DNA of 48,708 nucleotides from Betaproteobacteria bacterium. Its GTDB lineage: Bacteria > Pseudomonadota > Gammaproteobacteria > Burkholderiales > Casimicrobiaceae. Below, in pieces: positions 15,861 through 25,090 of the stretch; position 1 is the stretch's first letter; every line of letters starts with the position of its first letter. A program made the translations under genes and the position numbers. The stretch covers positions 1-48,708 of the forward strand of contig PLYT01000040.1 in the NCBI GenBank assembly GCA_003153475.1. The letters are read 5' to 3'. The notes beneath the pieces are model-generated. The model made no database searches and was not told where the DNA came from. It was given only the letters and a program-made list of their open reading frames with translations.

Positions 15861-18728
15861 TCATCCGGACCTCTTCGTGGTCCAGCGCAGTATCGAGGGA
15901 CGGACGCCGTCGTCGCCTGGCAGGCGCTTGGCCGCAGCGACCGTCGGCCACAAGCCGGTTTCACCCGGCGCACACTTGCGGACGCTGACGCGGAGATCGA
16001 ACCACGCCGCCTGGCCGGTGACCGGATCGGAGTTGGTCAGCCGGCGCTCGTCGCTCGCATGCTTGGGCAGCAATTCCGAGATCAGGTGATTGAGCAGGAA
16101 GCCCGCCGTGGCCTCCGGCGCGTCGGGTGTCAGTCCGGCGGTTCCCGCCTGGCGGCCGATCGCGTTCCAGGTCCAGACGGTGTTCGCCTCGACGCCTTCC
16201 ATCGTCTTCAGCTGGCAACGGATCCGGGCGTGGCGCGAGGCAACCCAGACCCAGTCGTAATCGGCAAGCCCGAGCTTCTCCGCGCTACCACGATTCATGT
16301 ACAGGTAGTTCTGCGCGACGATCTGCCGCAGCCACGCGTTTTGCGAGTCCCATGAGTGGTACATCATCATCGGCCGCTGCGTGATCGCGTGGAACGGATA
16401 GGCTTCGCGCGCCTTTCCCTGGCTTTCCAGCGGCTCGTACCAGAACGGCAGCGGATCGAAATAAGTGGCCAGCCGCGCGCGGTCGGTCGGAGAGGGCGGC
16501 TGCGGGCCGTCGTAGAGACCTTGCCCGGCCAGGCGGAATTTCTGCAGCGGCTCCGAGTACATCTGCAGGATCACCTGCACCGGAGGCGTCCCGAACAACG
16601 CGTGTTTTTCGGCGAACTCGAGGTAGTCCTTGTTCGCGAACCGGTAGTAGCGCATGTTGTCCGGCCACGGATAACGGAAGAACGACTGGTGCTCGATGTA
16701 CTTTTCCCACTGCTTCGGGTTGGGTTCGCCGCGCAATGGGGATTCGCCGTCCTTGCCGCGCCAGCCGGCGAGAAAGCCGATCCCGGGAAACTTTTCGTAA
16801 TTGACGATGAAGTCGCGGTAGTCGGCGAACTTGCGCGAGCCGTCCTCGCGCGTGAATGCCGGAAACTTGAGCCGCGACGCGAGCTCGACCAGCACGTCCT
16901 GCCACGGCTTGACGTCGCGGTCCGGCGCCAAGATCGGGTGGCGGATCGAATCGGCGGCCGCGTCGGGCTCCGAGATCGGGCGGTCGAGCAACGAGATCGC
17001 GTCATAGCGTTCCAGATACGTCGTATCGGGCAGGACGAGGTCGGCGAAGTTGACCGTCTCGGACTGGAAGGCGTCGACGACGACGACGAAAGGAATCGCG
17101 TATTCGCCGTGCGCGGCGGTGCGACCCAGCATCTCGCGCACGTCGCCGGTGTTCATCGACGAATTCCACGCCATGTTCGCCATGAACAGCAAGAGCGTAT
17201 CGATCGGATAGGGATCGTGGTTGGCGGCGTTGGTGATCACCATGTGCATCAGGCCGTGTGCCGCGAGCGGCGATTCCCACGAGTACGCCCGATCGATGCG
17301 CAAGGGCTTGCCGTCCTTGTCGATCACCAGGTCCTCGGGTCGCGTCGGATTGCCGTTCGGCATCCGTTTCAGCGGCGTGTCCGGCGCGAAAATCACAGCC
17401 GGATCGTTCTCGGGCAGCGTCCGCATCGGAATGCGTCGCGGATACGGCGCGCGGGCGCGAAAGTTTCCCGGGCCCTCGAGCGCACCCAGCAGCATCTGCA
17501 ACAGATGCAGCGCGCGGCAGGTCTGGAAGCCGTTGGAGTGCGCCGACACGCCGCGCATCGCGTGCATCGCGACCGGCCGCCCGATGACCTTGTCGTGCGT
17601 GCGCCCGTGCATGTCGGTCCAGCGGATCGGCAGCTCGACGGCCTCGTTGAACGCGACGTGGGCGATCTCGTGCGCGATGCGGGTGATCGTCGCGGCGTCG
17701 ATGCCGCACTCGGCTGCGACGTGCTCCGGCGCATAGCGCTCGTCCAGATAGCGCTCGCTGATCAGCGAGAACACCGTCTTGGCGCGGCGCCCGTCGGGCA
17801 GCTCGACGCTGGCGAGCAGGGCCGGCGCGATATCGGGAAGGTGGCCGTTGGTCAGCGTTTGTGCAACCTGGTCCCAGACCAGCGGATTGTCCTTGTCGTC
17901 GCGAGCGAACAGGCCGTCGCCCGGCAGGCCCGGCGTCTGCACGACCAGCCACGGGGCGTTGGTGTAGCGGATCAGGAACTCCCAATCGATCGCGCCACGC
18001 TTGAGCAGCACGTGGATCAGCGCGAGCGCGAGCAAGCCGTCGGTTCCCGGCCGGATCGGCAGCCACTCGTCCGCGATCGCCGAGTAACCGGTGCGGACCG
18101 GGTTGATCGATACGAACTTGGCGCCGCGCCGCTTGAGCTTGTCGAGGCCGATCTTCAGCGGATTCGACGAGTGGTCCTCGGCGACTCCCCAGAGCAGAAA
18201 ATACTTGGCGTAGTCCCAATCCGGCGCGCCGAACTCCCAGAACGAATAGCCGATCGTGTACAGGCCGGCGACCGCCATGTTGACCGAGCAGAAGCCGCCG
18301 TGCGCGGCCCAGTTCGGCGTGCCGAATTGCTGCGCCCACAACCCGGACAGTGCCTGCATCTGGTCGCGACCGGTAAAAAAGGCGAGCTTGGTCGGATCGC
18401 TGCCGCGTATTTTCGCCAGCCGCGCCGTCAGGATGTCGAGCGCCTCGGCCCATTCGATCTCGACGAAGTCGCCGGCGCCGCGGCGAGCGCCCGGCCGGCG
18501 CATCAGCGGCTTGGTCAGCTTGGCCGCCGAATACTGCTTCATGATGCCGGCCGAGCCCTTGGCGCAAAGGACCCCGCGGTTGACCGGATGATTCGGATTG
18601 CCCTGGATGAAGCGCACGCGATCGTTCTCGATCGTGACCTTGATGCCGCATCGGCACGCGCACATGTAGCAGGTCGTGAAATGCGTCTGCTGGCGCGAGC
18701 GGTCGTCGAAAGCGATCTGGCGAGTCAT
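15861..18728 (-). CDS. soeA: Sulfite dehydrogenase (quinone) molybdopterin subunit SoeA
   Basis: 955-aa Mo-bis-molybdopterin oxidoreductase. The N-terminal [4Fe-4S] motif is CYMCACRCG with a fourth Cys in GVLCAKGS (about residues 20-56). The candidate Mo ligand is the Cys of HGGFCSVNMA. The C-terminal molydopterin dinucleotide-binding domain runs from about residue 790. There is no twin-arginine signal at the N-terminus (MTRQIAFDDRSRQQ), unlike periplasmic PsrA/DmsA relatives, which fits cytoplasmic SoeABC. In context it oxidises the sulfite released from sulfoacetaldehyde to sulfate. The alternative of a polysulfide or thiosulfate reductase is less likely next to xsc and tauE. Confidence 0.9.
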   Translation of the reverse strand: MTRQIAFDDRSRQQTHFTTCYMCACRCGIKVTIENDRVRFIQGNPNHPVNRGVLCAKGSAGIMKQYSAAKLTKPLMRRPGARRGAGDFVEIEWAEALDILTARLAKIRGSDPTKLAFFTGRDQMQALSGLWAQQFGTPNWAAHGGFCSVNMAVAGLYTIGYSFWEFGAPDWDYAKYFLLWGVAEDHSSNPLKIGLDKLKRRGAKFVSINPVRTGYSAIADEWLPIRPGTDGLLALALIHVLLKRGAIDWEFLIRYTNAPWLVVQTPGLPGDGLFARDDKDNPLVWDQVAQTLTNGHLPDIAPALLASVELPDGRRAKTVFSLISERYLDERYAPEHVAAECGIDAATITRIAHEIAHVAFNEAVELPIRWTDMHGRTHDKVIGRPVAMHAMRGVSAHSNGFQTCRALHLLQMLLGALEGPGNFRARAPYPRRIPMRTLPENDPAVIFAPDTPLKRMPNGNPTRPEDLVIDKDGKPLRIDRAYSWESPLAAHGLMHMVITNAANHDPYPIDTLLLFMANMAWNSSMNTGDVREMLGRTAAHGEYAIPFVVVVDAFQSETVNFADLVLPDTTYLERYDAISLLDRPISEPDAAADSIRHPILAPDRDVKPWQDVLVELASRLKFPAFTREDGSRKFADYRDFIVNYEKFPGIGFLAGWRGKDGESPLRGEPNPKQWEKYIEHQSFFRYPWPDNMRYYRFANKDYLEFAEKHALFGTPPVQVILQMYSEPLQKFRLAGQGLYDGPQPPSPTDRARLATYFDPLPFWYEPLESQGKAREAYPFHAITQRPMMMYHSWDSQNAWLRQIVAQNYLYMNRGSAEKLGLADYDWVWVASRHARIRCQLKTMEGVEANTVWTWNAIGRQAGTAGLTPDAPEATAGFLLNHLISELLPKHASDERRLTNSDPVTGQAAWFDLRVSVRKCAPGETGLWPTVAAAKRLPGDDGVRPSILRWTTKRSG

Positions 18729-18802
18729 AGGCAGAGGTCGATAATGCAGACGGCAGCGCCGCTGCCGGCCGGGCTAAGTATGACTCAAGATTTTGCGCGC
18801 TG

Positions 18803-19564
18803 TCAGAAAAACGCCAACAGCGCGCGCACGAGGCCAAGCCCGGCGATACCGGCAAGCACTCTCAGTACCAAGCGCCGGAACTGTTCTTCCGCGGTGCGCG
18901 CGAAAAACCGGCGTCCGATCGCGATGCCGATCAGCATCGGCGCCAGCAGCCATGCCGCCCACAGCACCGTGCCGCCGGTGGCAAGTCCCTGCTGCCATGC
19001 CCACGCGAGCCCGTACCACGCGCTGACGAAGAACAAGGTGATCAGCGTCGCGCGAAGGCGCGCGCCTGGAAGCGACGTCGTGAACAGCATCGTCGCGGCG
19101 AATATGCCGCCGATCGACGACAACCCCGAAAGGAATCCGGAGCCCAGGCCGGTGCCGAGGCGCAATGCGATCGTGTCGCGCAAGTTCGGATGCCACCCGC
19201 GGAGCATGATCAGCGCAGCGGCGAATATCACGATCGAGACGGCGGTGCGCAGCGGAGCCTCCGGCAGCGTCGCCAGGCACCACACGCCCAGCGGTACCGC
19301 GACCGCGTACCCTGCGAGCAGCGGACCGATCCAATGCCAGGCCACGTCGCGCCAGACCGAGCGCAGCAGCCAGAGGCTCGCCAGGATTTCCAGCATCATC
19401 GCCGCCGGGACGATCTGTTGCGGCGAAAGCAGCAGCGACATGCCGGCGACGATGAACGCCGACAGGCCGAAGCCGGCGAAGCCGCGCACGACGCCGGCGA
19501 ACAGCGCGACGCCCGCGCCCCAGGCGACGTAGCCGACAGGGGCGGGCAGCGGCAGCGCGATCAA
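18803..19564 (-). CDS. tauE: TauE/SafE-family sulfite (sulfoacetate) exporter
   Basis: About 253-aa membrane protein of the TSUP/DUF81 family with about eight hydrophobic segments. The family repeat is seen as WGAGVALFAGVVRGFAGFGLSAF near the N-terminus and GSGFLSGLSSIGGIFAATMLFTT in the second half. No ATG is available near the start; a TTG at 19564 overlaps the xsc stop as TTGA, giving the expected length, so it is probably translationally coupled to xsc. In taurine degraders this family exports surplus sulfite, complementing SoeABC. Confidence 0.85.
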   Translation of the reverse strand: MIALPLPAPVGYVAWGAGVALFAGVVRGFAGFGLSAFIVAGMSLLLSPQQIVPAAMMLEILASLWLLRSVWRDVAWHWIGPLLAGYAVAVPLGVWCLATLPEAPLRTAVSIVIFAAALIMLRGWHPNLRDTIALRLGTGLGSGFLSGLSSIGGIFAATMLFTTSLPGARLRATLITLFFVSAWYGLAWAWQQGLATGGTVLWAAWLLAPMLIGIAIGRRFFARTAEEQFRRLVLRVLAGIAGLGLVRALLAFF

Positions 19565-21369
19565 CGCGCGGCCGTCGACTTGTACTTGTCGAGATGGCGC
19601 ACCGGCATCGCCAGCGCATCGCGCCGGAACGGGTCGCCCAGCTCGCGCGTCACCATCATTTCCAGGATCGTCGTCTTGCCTTCCTTTTGCGCGGCAGCCG
19701 CGGCGCGCAAGGACGGACCCACGTCGGAAAGCTTGTCGATGCGGATTCCGTCGGCGCCCATCGCCGTCGCGACCGCCGCCCACGACGGCTGCCGGTTGAG
19801 ATCCACACCGAGGAAGCGCCTGGCATAGAAGTCGACGTGATTTTTCTTTTCCGCGCCCCACTGACCGTTGTTGAACACGACCGCCGTGACCGGAATGGCT
19901 TCGCGCACGCAGGTCTGGATCTCGCCGAAGCTCATGCCCCACGCGCCGTCGCCGACATAGGCGATCGCCGGCCGGCCGGGCGCGGCGACCTTGGCACCGA
20001 TGATCGTCGGGAACGCGTAGCCGCAATTGCCGAAGCTCATCGCGGCGAACATGCTGCGCGGCGACTTGAAGCGCAGGTACGAATTGGACACCGAGCAGAT
20101 GTTGCCGATGTCGGTCGACACCATCGCATCGTCCGGCATCGCTTTTTCCAGCTCGCGCAGCATCTGTCGCGGGTGCATCGCCGACGAGCCCTTTGCGACC
20201 TCGAGCGACCAGCGATCCTTCTCGTGCGACCACTGCTCGAGCTCGGATTCCCAGGCCGAGCGCTCGGACGTGATTTCCGCCTGCCGTTGCTCGCGGTTGG
20301 CGTGGCACGCAAGCGAGCGCCCCGAAAGCCGCGCGATCAGCGCCCGCGCCGCGGCCTTCGCATCGCCGCAGATGCCGACCGAAATCGGCTTGACCAGGCC
20401 AAGCATCCGCGGGTCGGCGTCGATCTGGATGACCTTCGCCTCGGCGGGCCAGTAATCGAGCCCGTGCTGTGGCAGCGTACCGAAGGGCCCCAATCGCGTG
20501 CCCAGCGCCAGCACGACGTCGGCGTGAGCCAGCAGCTTCATCGCCGCCTTCGAGCCCTGATAGCCGAGCGGCCCGCACCACAGCGGGTGATCGGCGGGAA
20601 ACGAGTCGTTATGCAAATAGCTGTTGGCGACCGGCGCGTGCAAAAGCTCGGCGAGCGCGATCGCTTCTGCCTGTCCGCCGGCCATGACCACGCCGCCCCC
20701 GCAGATCAGCACCGGGAATTTCGCTTTGGCAAGCAGCGCCGCCGCATCGTCCAGGCTCTGCTCGCCGCCGGCGCCGCGCTCGATCGATAGCGGAGACGGA
20801 ATCTCGCATTCGATATCGCCGTAGAAATAGTCGCGCGGGATGTTAAGCTGCGTGGGTCCCAGCTCGAGCAGCGCGCGATCGAACGCGCGCGAGGTGAGCT
20901 CCGCCATGCGCGCCCGGTTGTTCACATGAGCTTGGTACTTGGTGATCTTCGAGAAGATCGGCAGTTGCTCGGTTTCCTGGAAGCCGCCCAGCCCGAGCGT
21001 CATCGATCCGGTTTCCGGTGTGACGACGACGACCGGCGAATGAGCCCAGTACGCGCCCGCGACCGCGGTCACGAAATTGGTGATGCCCGGGCCGTTCTGC
21101 GCGATGCATACGCCATGCCGCCCGGACACGCGCGAGTATCCGTCGGCCATGTGTCCGGCGCCCTGCTCGTGCGCCACCGAGATGAAGCGGATGCCGGCGA
21201 GCGGAAAAAGATCCAGCGCATCCATGTACGCGGAGCCGACGATGCCGAACACGTCGGTTACGCCATGCGCAACCAGCGTTTCGACGAACGCCTCGGACGG
21301 CGTCATCTTCTGCCGGCCGCGGACGGCGCTGCGCGCCGGCAGCGCGCCGGCATCGGTCATCGAGTTCAT
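19561..21369 (-). CDS. xsc: Sulfoacetaldehyde acetyltransferase
   Basis: 602-aa ThDP-dependent enzyme: sulfoacetaldehyde plus phosphate gives acetyl phosphate plus sulfite. N-terminal ThDP domain has MTPSEAFVETLVAHGVTDVFGIVGSAYMDALDL split over residues 22-54 and the catalytic-type Glu in VAHEQGAGHMADGYSR. The C-terminal cofactor motif is GDGAWGMSFGEIQT followed by FNNGQWGAEKKN. The acetohydroxyacid synthase-like fold is shared, but GIVGSAYMDALDLFP and TPETGSMTLGLGGFQETEQLPIF are Xsc-typical. The ATG at 21369 has an AAGGAAAGG ribosome site. It consumes phosphate directly, linking carbon use to Pi supply. Confidence 0.96.
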   Translation of the reverse strand: MNSMTDAGALPARSAVRGRQKMTPSEAFVETLVAHGVTDVFGIVGSAYMDALDLFPLAGIRFISVAHEQGAGHMADGYSRVSGRHGVCIAQNGPGITNFVTAVAGAYWAHSPVVVVTPETGSMTLGLGGFQETEQLPIFSKITKYQAHVNNRARMAELTSRAFDRALLELGPTQLNIPRDYFYGDIECEIPSPLSIERGAGGEQSLDDAAALLAKAKFPVLICGGGVVMAGGQAEAIALAELLHAPVANSYLHNDSFPADHPLWCGPLGYQGSKAAMKLLAHADVVLALGTRLGPFGTLPQHGLDYWPAEAKVIQIDADPRMLGLVKPISVGICGDAKAAARALIARLSGRSLACHANREQRQAEITSERSAWESELEQWSHEKDRWSLEVAKGSSAMHPRQMLRELEKAMPDDAMVSTDIGNICSVSNSYLRFKSPRSMFAAMSFGNCGYAFPTIIGAKVAAPGRPAIAYVGDGAWGMSFGEIQTCVREAIPVTAVVFNNGQWGAEKKNHVDFYARRFLGVDLNRQPSWAAVATAMGADGIRIDKLSDVGPSLRAAAAAQKEGKTTILEMMVTRELGDPFRRDALAMPVRHLDKYKSTAAR

Positions 21370-21393
21370 TGCCTTTCCTTTCGTTTTTTGCGC

Positions 21394-22509
21394 TTACACC
21401 AGCGCCGCCGCTGGCTCGGTGTAGGCGTAACCGAGCGCCTCGGCCACCGGGCGGCAGGTCACCTTGCCGAACGCCACGTTCAGACCGTTCGCCAGATGCG
21501 CGTCGTCGGCGAGCGCGGCACGATAGCCTTTGTCGGCGAGCGCAAGGACAAACGGCAAGGTCGCGTTGTTCAGCGCGAACGTCGACGTCCGTGGCACGCC
21601 GCCGGGCATGTTGGCCACGCAATAATGGATGACGCCATCGACCACATAGGTCGGCTCGGCGTGCGTCGTCGGGCGCGACGTCTCGAAGCAGCCGCCCTGA
21701 TCGATCGCCACGTCGACGATCACCGAGCCCTGCTTCATCTGCCGAACCAGCGCGGCCGAAACCAGCTTCGGCGCCGACGCGCCGGGAATCAGCACGCCGC
21801 CGACGGCCAGATCGGCGCTGATAAGGTGGCGCTCGATCGCGTCGTGCGTCGAGAACACCGTGTTCAGCGGCCGGCCGAACTGGCGCCACAGGGCGCGCAG
21901 CACGTCGGTGCTGCGGTCGAGCACCCAGACTTCCGCGCCCATGCCCAGCGCGATATGGCAGGCATGCGAGCCGACGACGCCGCCGCCGAGAATCACGACT
22001 TTCGCCGGATCGACGCCGGGCACGCCGCCGAGCAGTACGCCCAGGCCGCCATGCGCCTTTTCGAGAAAATAGGCGCCGGCCTGGATCGACATGCGCCCGG
22101 CGACCTCCGACATCGGCGCGAGCAGCGGCAGCCCTCCGCTCTTCGAAGTCACCGTCTCATAGGCTATGCAAACGGCGCCGCTGGCAACGAGATCGGCCGC
22201 CTGCTCCGGATCGGGGGCCAGATGAAGATAAGTGAACAGCAGCTGGCCCCGGCGGAGCATTGCGCGCTCGACCGCCTGCGGCTCCTTGACCTTGACGATC
22301 ATGTCGGCGCGACCGAATACTTCGGCCGCGGTCGCGGCGATCGTCGCGCCGGCACGGCGATAGGCCTCGTCGTCCATCCCGATGCCCTGCCCGGCACGCG
22401 TTTCGACGATCACGTCGTGGCCGTGCGTACGCGCCTCGCGCACGCTCTCCGGCGTCAGCCCGACGCGGTGTTCGAGGACCTTGATCTCTTTGGGAACACC
22501 GATGTGCAT
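21394..22509 (-). CDS. ald: Alanine dehydrogenase
   Basis: 371 aa, the exact family length, starting MHIGVPKEIKVLEHRVGLTP. The substrate-side motifs (KEIKVLEHRV, KVKEPQ, YLHLAPDPEQ) and the NAD-binding glycine motif VVILGGGVVGSHACHIALGMGAEVWVLDR (two-part, about residues 169-197) are intact. It oxidises the alanine made by the taurine aminotransferase back to pyruvate, giving NADH and ammonium, so catalytic pyruvate suffices for taurine use. It is the first gene of the long minus-strand array; the gap to xsc is 24 nt. Confidence 0.95.
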   Translation of the reverse strand: MHIGVPKEIKVLEHRVGLTPESVREARTHGHDVIVETRAGQGIGMDDEAYRRAGATIAATAAEVFGRADMIVKVKEPQAVERAMLRRGQLLFTYLHLAPDPEQAADLVASGAVCIAYETVTSKSGGLPLLAPMSEVAGRMSIQAGAYFLEKAHGGLGVLLGGVPGVDPAKVVILGGGVVGSHACHIALGMGAEVWVLDRSTDVLRALWRQFGRPLNTVFSTHDAIERHLISADLAVGGVLIPGASAPKLVSAALVRQMKQGSVIVDVAIDQGGCFETSRPTTHAEPTYVVDGVIHYCVANMPGGVPRTSTFALNNATLPFVLALADKGYRAALADDAHLANGLNVAFGKVTCRPVAEALGYAYTEPAAALV

Positions 22510-22681
22510 CGTGGGAGGGTGCCTTGGTCCAGCGCGATTCGACGACTGCGCGACGACTGCGCGATGCGCCGCCGCTGCACTACCCCAGCCCGCAAGCTGG
22601 CGTAGAATCCTAACACAGCCGCAACGGGCCGATCGCGACCGAGTCGCGGCACCGGTTTCGCCGGCGACAAGGAGAAGCGTA
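22510..22681. promoter_or_regulatory. Divergent promoter region ald / tpa with 11-bp tandem repeat
   Basis: The 172-nt spacer between the two taurine operons. It contains the 11-mer CGACGACTGCG twice in perfect tandem (22540-22550 and 22551-22561), spaced by one DNA turn, a plausible binding site for a transcription factor. A TAGAAT hexamer at 22603-22608 is a candidate -10 for tpa. No tauR-type regulator gene lies in the window, so the regulator would be encoded elsewhere. Confidence 0.5.
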
Positions 22682-24025
22682 ATGGGACAAGCCGAAACCA
22701 ATCTGCGCGACCGGCCGGCAGTCACCCAGGTCTCGCTGGACGAGTACTGGATGCCGTTCACGCCGAACCGCGCATTCAAGTCCGATCCCAAGATCGTCGT
22801 TCGCGCCGAAGGCATGTATTACTGGAGCGATCGCGGGCACAAGATCATCGACGCCAGCTCGGGGCTGTTCTGCTGCGCGGCCGGGCATGGCCGCAAGGAG
22901 ATCGCCGACGCGGTCGGCAACCAGCTGCGCGAGCTCGATTTCATCGCGCCGTTCCTGCGCGGCCACGTGAAGTCGTTCGAGCTCGCGGCGCGCGTGGCCG
23001 AGCTGACGCCGGGCGACCTGAACCGCATCTTTTTCGTCAACTCGGGCTCGGAAGCGGTGGACACGGCGATGAAGGTCGCGCTCGCGTACCACCAGGCACG
23101 CGGCCAGGGCGGCCGCAACATGTTCGTCTCGCGCGAACGCGCCTATCACGGCGTCAATTTCGGCGGCGTTTCGCTGGCGGGGATGGTGAACAACCGGCGC
23201 CGCTTCGGTCCCACCTTGCCCGGCGTCGTGCACATGCGCCACACGCACCTGAAGGAAAACGCCTTCGTCCGCGGCGAAGGGGCGCATGGCGCCGAGCTGG
23301 CCGAGGATCTGGTGCGCTTCGTCAATCTCTATGGCGCCGAGAACATCGCCGCCTGCTTTGTCGAGCCGATCGCCGGCTCGACCGGCGTGCTGGTGCCGCC
23401 GAAGGGCTACCTGAAGCGCCTGCGGGAGATCTGCGATGCAAACGGCATCCTGCTGGTGTTCGACGAAGTGATCTGCGGCTTCGGCCGCACCGGCAAGGCG
23501 TTCGCCGCGCAAAGCTTCGGCGTGACGCCCGATCTGATGACGATGGCCAAGGGCATCACCAACGGCGCGCAGCCGATGGGCGCCGTGGCGGTCAGCGAGC
23601 GCGTCCACGACACGATCATGGGTGCCGCCGCCGAGGGCGCGATCGAATTCTTCCACGGGTATACCTACTCGGGCCATCCGGCCCCTTGCGCGGCCGGCCT
23701 CGCGACGCTGGACATCTACCGGAAGGAAGGCCTGTTCGAGCGCGGCGCCGAGCTGTCGCCGTACTTCCTCGACGCCATCTGGTCGCTGAAGGACCTGGGC
23801 GTAGTCGCCGATCTGCGCGGCTATGGCATGCTGGCGGCGATCGACGTTCATCCCGACGGCACGCCGGGAAAGCGCGGGCACATACTGCAGAACAAGCTGT
23901 TCGACAACGGCCTGCATCTGAAAACGACCGGCGATTGCGCGATCATCGCGCCGCCGCTGATCGCCGAGAAGAAGGACGTCGATATCATCGTCGACTGTTT
24001 GCGCAAGACGCTGGCGACGATCTGA
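22682..24025 (+). CDS. tpa: Taurine:pyruvate aminotransferase (beta-alanine:pyruvate aminotransferase-like, class III)
   Basis: 447-aa PLP enzyme from the ATG at 22682, with an AGGAGA ribosome site. Class III features include FFVNSGSEAVDTAMKVALAYH, the YHGVNFGG substrate loop, the LLVFDEVICGFGRTGKAF PLP-Asp block, and the Schiff-base Lys in MTMAKGITNGAQPMGAV. The N-terminal DEYWMPFTPNRAFK resembles omega-amino acid:pyruvate transaminases (beta-alanine). With xsc, ald and tauABC around it, taurine is the likely amino donor, giving sulfoacetaldehyde and alanine. Activity on beta-alanine or other omega-amines is possible too. Confidence 0.9.
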   Translation: MGQAETNLRDRPAVTQVSLDEYWMPFTPNRAFKSDPKIVVRAEGMYYWSDRGHKIIDASSGLFCCAAGHGRKEIADAVGNQLRELDFIAPFLRGHVKSFELAARVAELTPGDLNRIFFVNSGSEAVDTAMKVALAYHQARGQGGRNMFVSRERAYHGVNFGGVSLAGMVNNRRRFGPTLPGVVHMRHTHLKENAFVRGEGAHGAELAEDLVRFVNLYGAENIAACFVEPIAGSTGVLVPPKGYLKRLREICDANGILLVFDEVICGFGRTGKAFAAQSFGVTPDLMTMAKGITNGAQPMGAVAVSERVHDTIMGAAAEGAIEFFHGYTYSGHPAPCAAGLATLDIYRKEGLFERGAELSPYFLDAIWSLKDLGVVADLRGYGMLAAIDVHPDGTPGKRGHILQNKLFDNGLHLKTTGDCAIIAPPLIAEKKDVDIIVDCLRKTLATI

Positions 24026-24065
24026 CCAGACGCTCGTTTCACTATCGAAGGGGAGGGAGGGACAT

Positions 24066-25064
24066 ATGAAACACTGGCTGGGTGGACTTTTATTGGCGAT
24101 CGCGGCGGCTGTTGCAGTGCCGGCAATGGCGCAGAAAACGGTCACTTTCGCTTATCAGGACATGATGAATCCCTGGCGTTGGGTGCAGCAGAGCCAGGAG
24201 ATCGAAAAAGCGACCGGTTTCAAGATCAACTGGCGCCAGTTCGGCGGCGGCGGCGACGTGATCCGCGCGATGGCTTCCGGCGACGTCCAACTGGGCGAAG
24301 TCGGGTCGACCGGCATCGCGACCGCGATCAGCCAGGGCATGGACGTCGAGCTGTTCTGGATTCTCGAGGACATCGCGGCCGCCGAAGCGCTGGTCGTGCG
24401 CAACGGCAGCGGCATCAATTCGGTCGCCGACCTGAAGGGCAAGAAGATCGGCACGCCATTCGTTTCGACCTCGCATTTCCAGCTGCTGTACGCCATGCAG
24501 AAGGCGGGGCTCAAACCCACCGATGCGCAGGTGCTCAACATGCGCCCGCCGGAGATCGCCGCGGCTTGGGAGCGCGGCGACATCGACGCGACGTTCATCT
24601 GGGATCCGGTCCTGACGACGGTCAAGAAGAACGGCAAGGTGCTGACGACCTCGGGAGATATCTGCAAGAACGGCGCCTGCACGTTCGACGGCCTGATCGT
24701 GACGCGCAAGTTCGCCAAGGAAAATCCCGCGTTCATGGTCGCGCTGGTCAAGGCGGTCGCCAAGGCCGATGCCGACTATCGCGGCAACGCCAAGGCGTGG
24801 ACCGGCGACCAGGCCAAGGTCGCGGCGGTCGCCAAATGGTCGGGTGGCAAGCCCGAGGACGTCGCAGCATCGATGGCCCTGTACGGATTCCCCAGCCTGA
24901 AAGAGCAGGCGTCGCCGACCTGGCTCGGCGGCGGCGCGAACGGCGCCGCGGCCAAGGCGCTGACGCAGCAGGCCAACTTCCTCAAGGAGCAGGGCCGGCT
25001 GCAGACGGTGGCGCCCGACTACAGCAAGAACGTGACCGTCGAGTGGGTGACCAAGGCGATGTAA
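24066..25064 (+). CDS. tauA: Taurine ABC transporter periplasmic binding protein
   Basis: 332 aa with a Sec signal peptide (WLGGLLLAIAAAVAVPAMAQ; cleavage after AMA). The family pattern is a SsuA/TauA-type type II binding protein: VTFAYQDMMNPWRW, GDVQLGEVGSTGIATAISQGMDVELFW, LKGKKIGTPFVSTSHFQLLYAM, and PPEIAAAWERGDIDATFIWDPV. It captures taurine for TauBC. The ATG at 24066 lies 40 nt after tpa in the same operon, with a GGGAGGGA ribosome site. A strong terminator-like hairpin follows it. Confidence 0.93.
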   Translation: MKHWLGGLLLAIAAAVAVPAMAQKTVTFAYQDMMNPWRWVQQSQEIEKATGFKINWRQFGGGGDVIRAMASGDVQLGEVGSTGIATAISQGMDVELFWILEDIAAAEALVVRNGSGINSVADLKGKKIGTPFVSTSHFQLLYAMQKAGLKPTDAQVLNMRPPEIAAAWERGDIDATFIWDPVLTTVKKNGKVLTTSGDICKNGACTFDGLIVTRKFAKENPAFMVALVKAVAKADADYRGNAKAWTGDQAKVAAVAKWSGGKPEDVAASMALYGFPSLKEQASPTWLGGGANGAAAKALTQQANFLKEQGRLQTVAPDYSKNVTVEWVTKAM

Positions 25065-25090
25065 CGGCGCCCCAGCTTCCCCGATCGACA

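Noticed and set aside
16356-19532. 1058-aa plus-strand open frame
   Set aside because: Antisense to soeA and tauE; composition is shadow-like, while soeA has full family motifs.
22610-24145. 511-aa minus-strand open frame
   Set aside because: Mirror of tpa; composition Arg/His/Ala-rich without motifs.
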